From: Paracoccaceae bacterium
Lineage (GTDB): Bacteria; Pseudomonadota; Alphaproteobacteria; Rhodobacterales; Rhodobacteraceae
Direction: 5' to 3'
Assembly (NCBI GenBank): GCA_007119835.1
Contig: SKOX01000461.1
Location: 1-6,525, forward strand
DNA length: 6,525 nt
Position 1 is the stretch's first letter, and each line of letters opens with the position of its first letter. The notes beneath the pieces are model-generated. The model did not search any database. It saw only the letters and a list, made by a program, of their open reading frames with translations, and was not told where the DNA came from. The translations under genes and the position numbers were made by a program. This document shows, piece by piece, positions 5,071 to 6,525 of the stretch.

Positions 5071-5844
5071 TCATGCGATGGTGTGGAACCCGTTGTCGGC
5101 GAAGACAACGGAGCCCGAGAGCGGCATGCCGGCGTCGCTGGCGAGAAAGGCCGCGATCCTGCCGATCTCCTCGATGGTCACGAGGCGTCGCGCCGGGGTG
5201 CGGGCGCGAACTTCGTCCATGAGTTCGTCGAACCGGTCGATGCCCGAGGCGGCGCGCGTCTTGACGGTTCCGGCCGAGATCGCGTGCGCGTGGATCCCGC
5301 GCTCCCCGAGTTCCGCCGCGATGTAGCGCACGCTCGACTCGAGTGCCGCCTTCACCGGCCCCATGAGATTGTAGTTCTCCACGACCCGTTCGGCGCCGTA
5401 GAAGCTGACGGTCATCAGCGATCCGCCGTTCGTCATCAGCGGCGTCGCGAGTCGCGCCATGCGGATGAAGGAATGGCAGGAGACGTCCATCGCCATCGCG
5501 AAGCCGTCCGCGGAGCAGTTGATGACGCCGGTATGCAGATCCTCCCGCGGGGCGAAGGCGATCGAGTGGAGCAGGAAATCGAGCCGGCCCCACTGCGCCT
5601 CGATCTCGGAGAACACCTTCTCGAGCTGGCCCGGGATCCGGACGTCGCATGGCAGCATGAGGTCGGCGCCGACCGCCTCCGCGACGGGCCGCACGTGGGG
5701 CTCGGCTTTCTCGTTGAGGTAGGTCAGGGCCAGGTCGGCGCCGGCCTGGCGCATCGCCGCCGCGCAGCCGGCCGCGATGCTGCGGTCGTTGGCGACGCCG
5801 GCGATCAGCCCGCGCTTGCCCCTGAGATCGACGATGGGCGTCAT
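5071..5844 (-). CDS. fabI: Enoyl-[acyl-carrier-protein] reductase, FabI type (NADH)
   Basis: The protein has 257 residues, the normal FabI length. FabI is a cytoplasmic short-chain dehydrogenase that reduces trans-2-enoyl-ACP to acyl-ACP in the last step of each fatty-acid elongation cycle. The FabI-specific dinucleotide motif is present near the N-terminus (GLIAGVANDRSIAAG, 12-26), followed by the CDV segment (66-68) and LLHSIAFAP (91-99). The active site is SFYGAERVVENYNLMGPVKA (147-166), with Tyr149, Tyr158 and Lys165 in the FabI Tyr-x6-Lys spacing, and the substrate loop is ISAGTVKTRAASGI (189-202). In that loop Thr193 replaces the Pro usual in E. coli FabI (AISAGPIRT). The start is ATG at 5844-5842, directly after AAGGGAGG; an upstream in-frame start at 5940 would add 32 atypical residues. 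The gene lies upstream of and co-directional with the DUF1989 gene. It may be a second FabI copy rather than the housekeeping one, but that cannot be decided here. Confidence 0.9.
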   Translation of the reverse strand: MTPIVDLRGKRGLIAGVANDRSIAAGCAAAMRQAGADLALTYLNEKAEPHVRPVAEAVGADLMLPCDVRIPGQLEKVFSEIEAQWGRLDFLLHSIAFAPREDLHTGVINCSADGFAMAMDVSCHSFIRMARLATPLMTNGGSLMTVSFYGAERVVENYNLMGPVKAALESSVRYIAAELGERGIHAHAISAGTVKTRAASGIDRFDELMDEVRARTPARRLVTIEEIGRIAAFLASDAGMPLSGSVVFADNGFHTIA

Positions 5845-5849
5845 CCGAG

Positions 5850-5857
5850 CCTCCCTT
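5850..5857 (-). promoter_or_regulatory. Strong ribosome binding site of fabI
   Basis: AAGGGAGG on the minus strand ends 5 nt before the ATG at 5844. It is the best Shine-Dalgarno match in the window. It fixes the start where the FabI alignment expects it. Confidence 0.8.
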
Positions 5858-6040
5858 CGCTGCGTGGTGCCTGAGGTCCAGGCAGAACCGCCGCCTCGTC
5901 CTGCGAGTACCTGCTCCTCGCCATCGGTGCGATCAGGCAAGGCGGCCCGATCGCGACGCTGCTGACGGTCTCCTGGTTCCAGACGTTTCCGTTCGGGTCA
6001 AGGTCAGGCTCTGGCCGCCGGCGCGGCTTCCCCGCCGACA

Positions 6041-6061
6041 CGCCTCGCCCGGCGAAAGGCG
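6041..6061 (-). terminator. Hairpin downstream of the truncated membrane gene
   Basis: On the minus strand, CGCC-TT-TCGC, loop CGG, GCGA-GGCG forms an 8-bp GC-rich stem with a 2-nt bulge. It lies about 50 nt after the stop at 6114. No T-run follows, so it may be only a partial or Rho-assisted terminator. It would separate the membrane-protein gene from fabI. Confidence 0.3.
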
Positions 6062-6113
6062 GATCACCACGGCGACGGGCCAGGCGATCGCTCGGCACGC
6101 AGGCGACGCCTCG

Positions 6114-6524
6114 TCAGACGACCGGGGCGCCGATCACGCGCCACTGCCAGAGGAGGAAGGCCAGGAGCGCCAGCGCGAGGGCGAAGACGCTCGCGTGGAT
6201 GCGCCGCCCGACGCGCCACCCCGAGCCGCGCCAGACGGCCGGGAGCGCGACCAGCATGGCAAGCGCGGTGCCGGCGACGGCGAGGCCGGCGGCGTGCATG
6301 TGCAGCATGAACGGCGTCGGCCAGGGCTCCTGCTGAAGGGCCGCGATGTCGAAGTCGGCGGCATCGACCGTGATCAGCGCCAGGCTGCCGAGAAACCAGA
6401 GAACGGCGAGCGCGGCGACGAGCGGGACGGCGGCGAGGGCGCGGGGCCGCCAGCCGGGCGGGCGCTCGGCGGTGCCGCGGCGCTTCCATGCCCCGAGGAG
6501 GGTGGTGACCGAGAAGAGCGCGGC
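6114..6524 (-). CDS. C-terminal membrane region of a larger protein, possibly a beta-lactamase-family serine hydrolase (5' truncated by window edge)
   Basis: The frame enters from the right edge and ends at TGA (6116-6114), giving 136 residues. The shorter ATG-initiated ORF at 6308 is only its tail, since the same frame stays open and hydrophobic upstream. Membrane segments are visible at about residues 29-52, 74-98 and 110-130, plus part of one at 1-13. The last segment, following an Arg-rich loop (WRVGRRIH) and ending LLAFLLWQWRVIGAPVV, resembles the tail of class C beta-lactamase-like serine hydrolases that carry several C-terminal membrane helices (families ending like 'R.HYTLVALAALAFLWFL.YWNLLG'). 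No catalytic motif falls in the window, so the name is tentative; any multi-pass membrane protein with this tail would fit. A 269-bp gap separates it from fabI. Confidence 0.6.
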   Translation of the reverse strand, partial: AALFSVTTLLGAWKRRGTAERPPGWRPRALAAVPLVAALAVLWFLGSLALITVDAADFDIAALQQEPWPTPFMLHMHAAGLAVAGTALAMLVALPAVWRGSGWRVGRRIHASVFALALALLAFLLWQWRVIGAPVV

Positions 6525-6525
6525 C

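Larger units (their letters stand above)
5845..6113 (-). other. Gap upstream of fabI
   Basis: I see no gene here; the longest frame gives a polar, Arg-rich 85-residue product without features. The fabI promoter probably lies in this gap. TTGACC around 6000 on the minus strand could be a -35 element, but no good -10 sits at the proper distance. The terminator-like hairpin at 6041-6061 is the only structure. Confidence 0.4.

Noticed and set aside
4357..5874. A 505-residue plus-strand open frame across the DUF1989 and fabI genes
   Set aside because: It is antisense to two clearly recognised genes, and its composition (Arg/Val/Asp/Gly) is that of a mirror frame.
5980..6005. A sigma70-like promoter for fabI built on TTGACC
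   Set aside because: No acceptable -10 hexamer at 16-18 nt spacing could be found, so it is not listed as a promoter.
5845..6098. An 85-residue minus-strand ORF directly upstream of fabI and overlapping its start
   Set aside because: It is polar, low in features, without a ribosome binding site, and overlaps the strong fabI site; it is more likely leader DNA.

Overview
The window is very GC-rich, with coding frames that almost always end codons in G or C. The protein families point to an alphaproteobacterium, most likely of the Hyphomicrobiales (Rhizobiales). This rests on family resemblance and codon bias only, because no rRNA or tRNA is present. No complete mobile element, CRISPR array or RNA gene was found.

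Layout from left to right. (1) Positions 2-358 (+) hold the end of an HdeD/DUF308 multi-pass membrane protein cut by the window edge. (2) Positions 359-727 are a non-coding gap. On the minus strand it carries a weak, frame-broken resemblance to the C-terminal TOBE domain of a molybdate-type ABC ATPase. (3) Positions 728-1294 (-) encode a small lipoprotein with two similar beta-rich modules. (4) Positions 1295-1916 are a long gap with small inverted repeats and no recognisable gene. (5) Positions 1917-2231 (+) are a probable small unknown ORF. It overlaps by ATGA the next gene, 2228-3856 (+), a 542-residue protein with a conserved N-terminal region, a TolB-like domain and TPRs, of the type often annotated 'adenylate cyclase' although it has no cyclase domain. 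(6) Positions 3866-4024 (+) hold a relic of a RecD2-like helicase in which the Walker A lysine is lost. (7) Three minus-strand genes follow: a DUF1989 (urea-carboxylase-associated family) protein at 4069-4932, a FabI-type enoyl-ACP reductase at 5071-5844, and the C-terminal membrane part of a protein cut by the right edge at 6114-6524.

The genes do not form one obvious pathway. The window reads as an accessory patch: short single genes, long gaps, and at least one decayed gene (recD2-like), possibly two. The clearest functional groupings are the translationally coupled small-ORF/TPR pair and the co-directional fabI-DUF1989 pair. No clearly new multi-gene system can be demonstrated from the sequence. 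The most interesting items are the helicase relic, the fabI-DUF1989 pairing with an unusual Thr in FabI, and the overlap/hairpin arrangement before the TPR gene.
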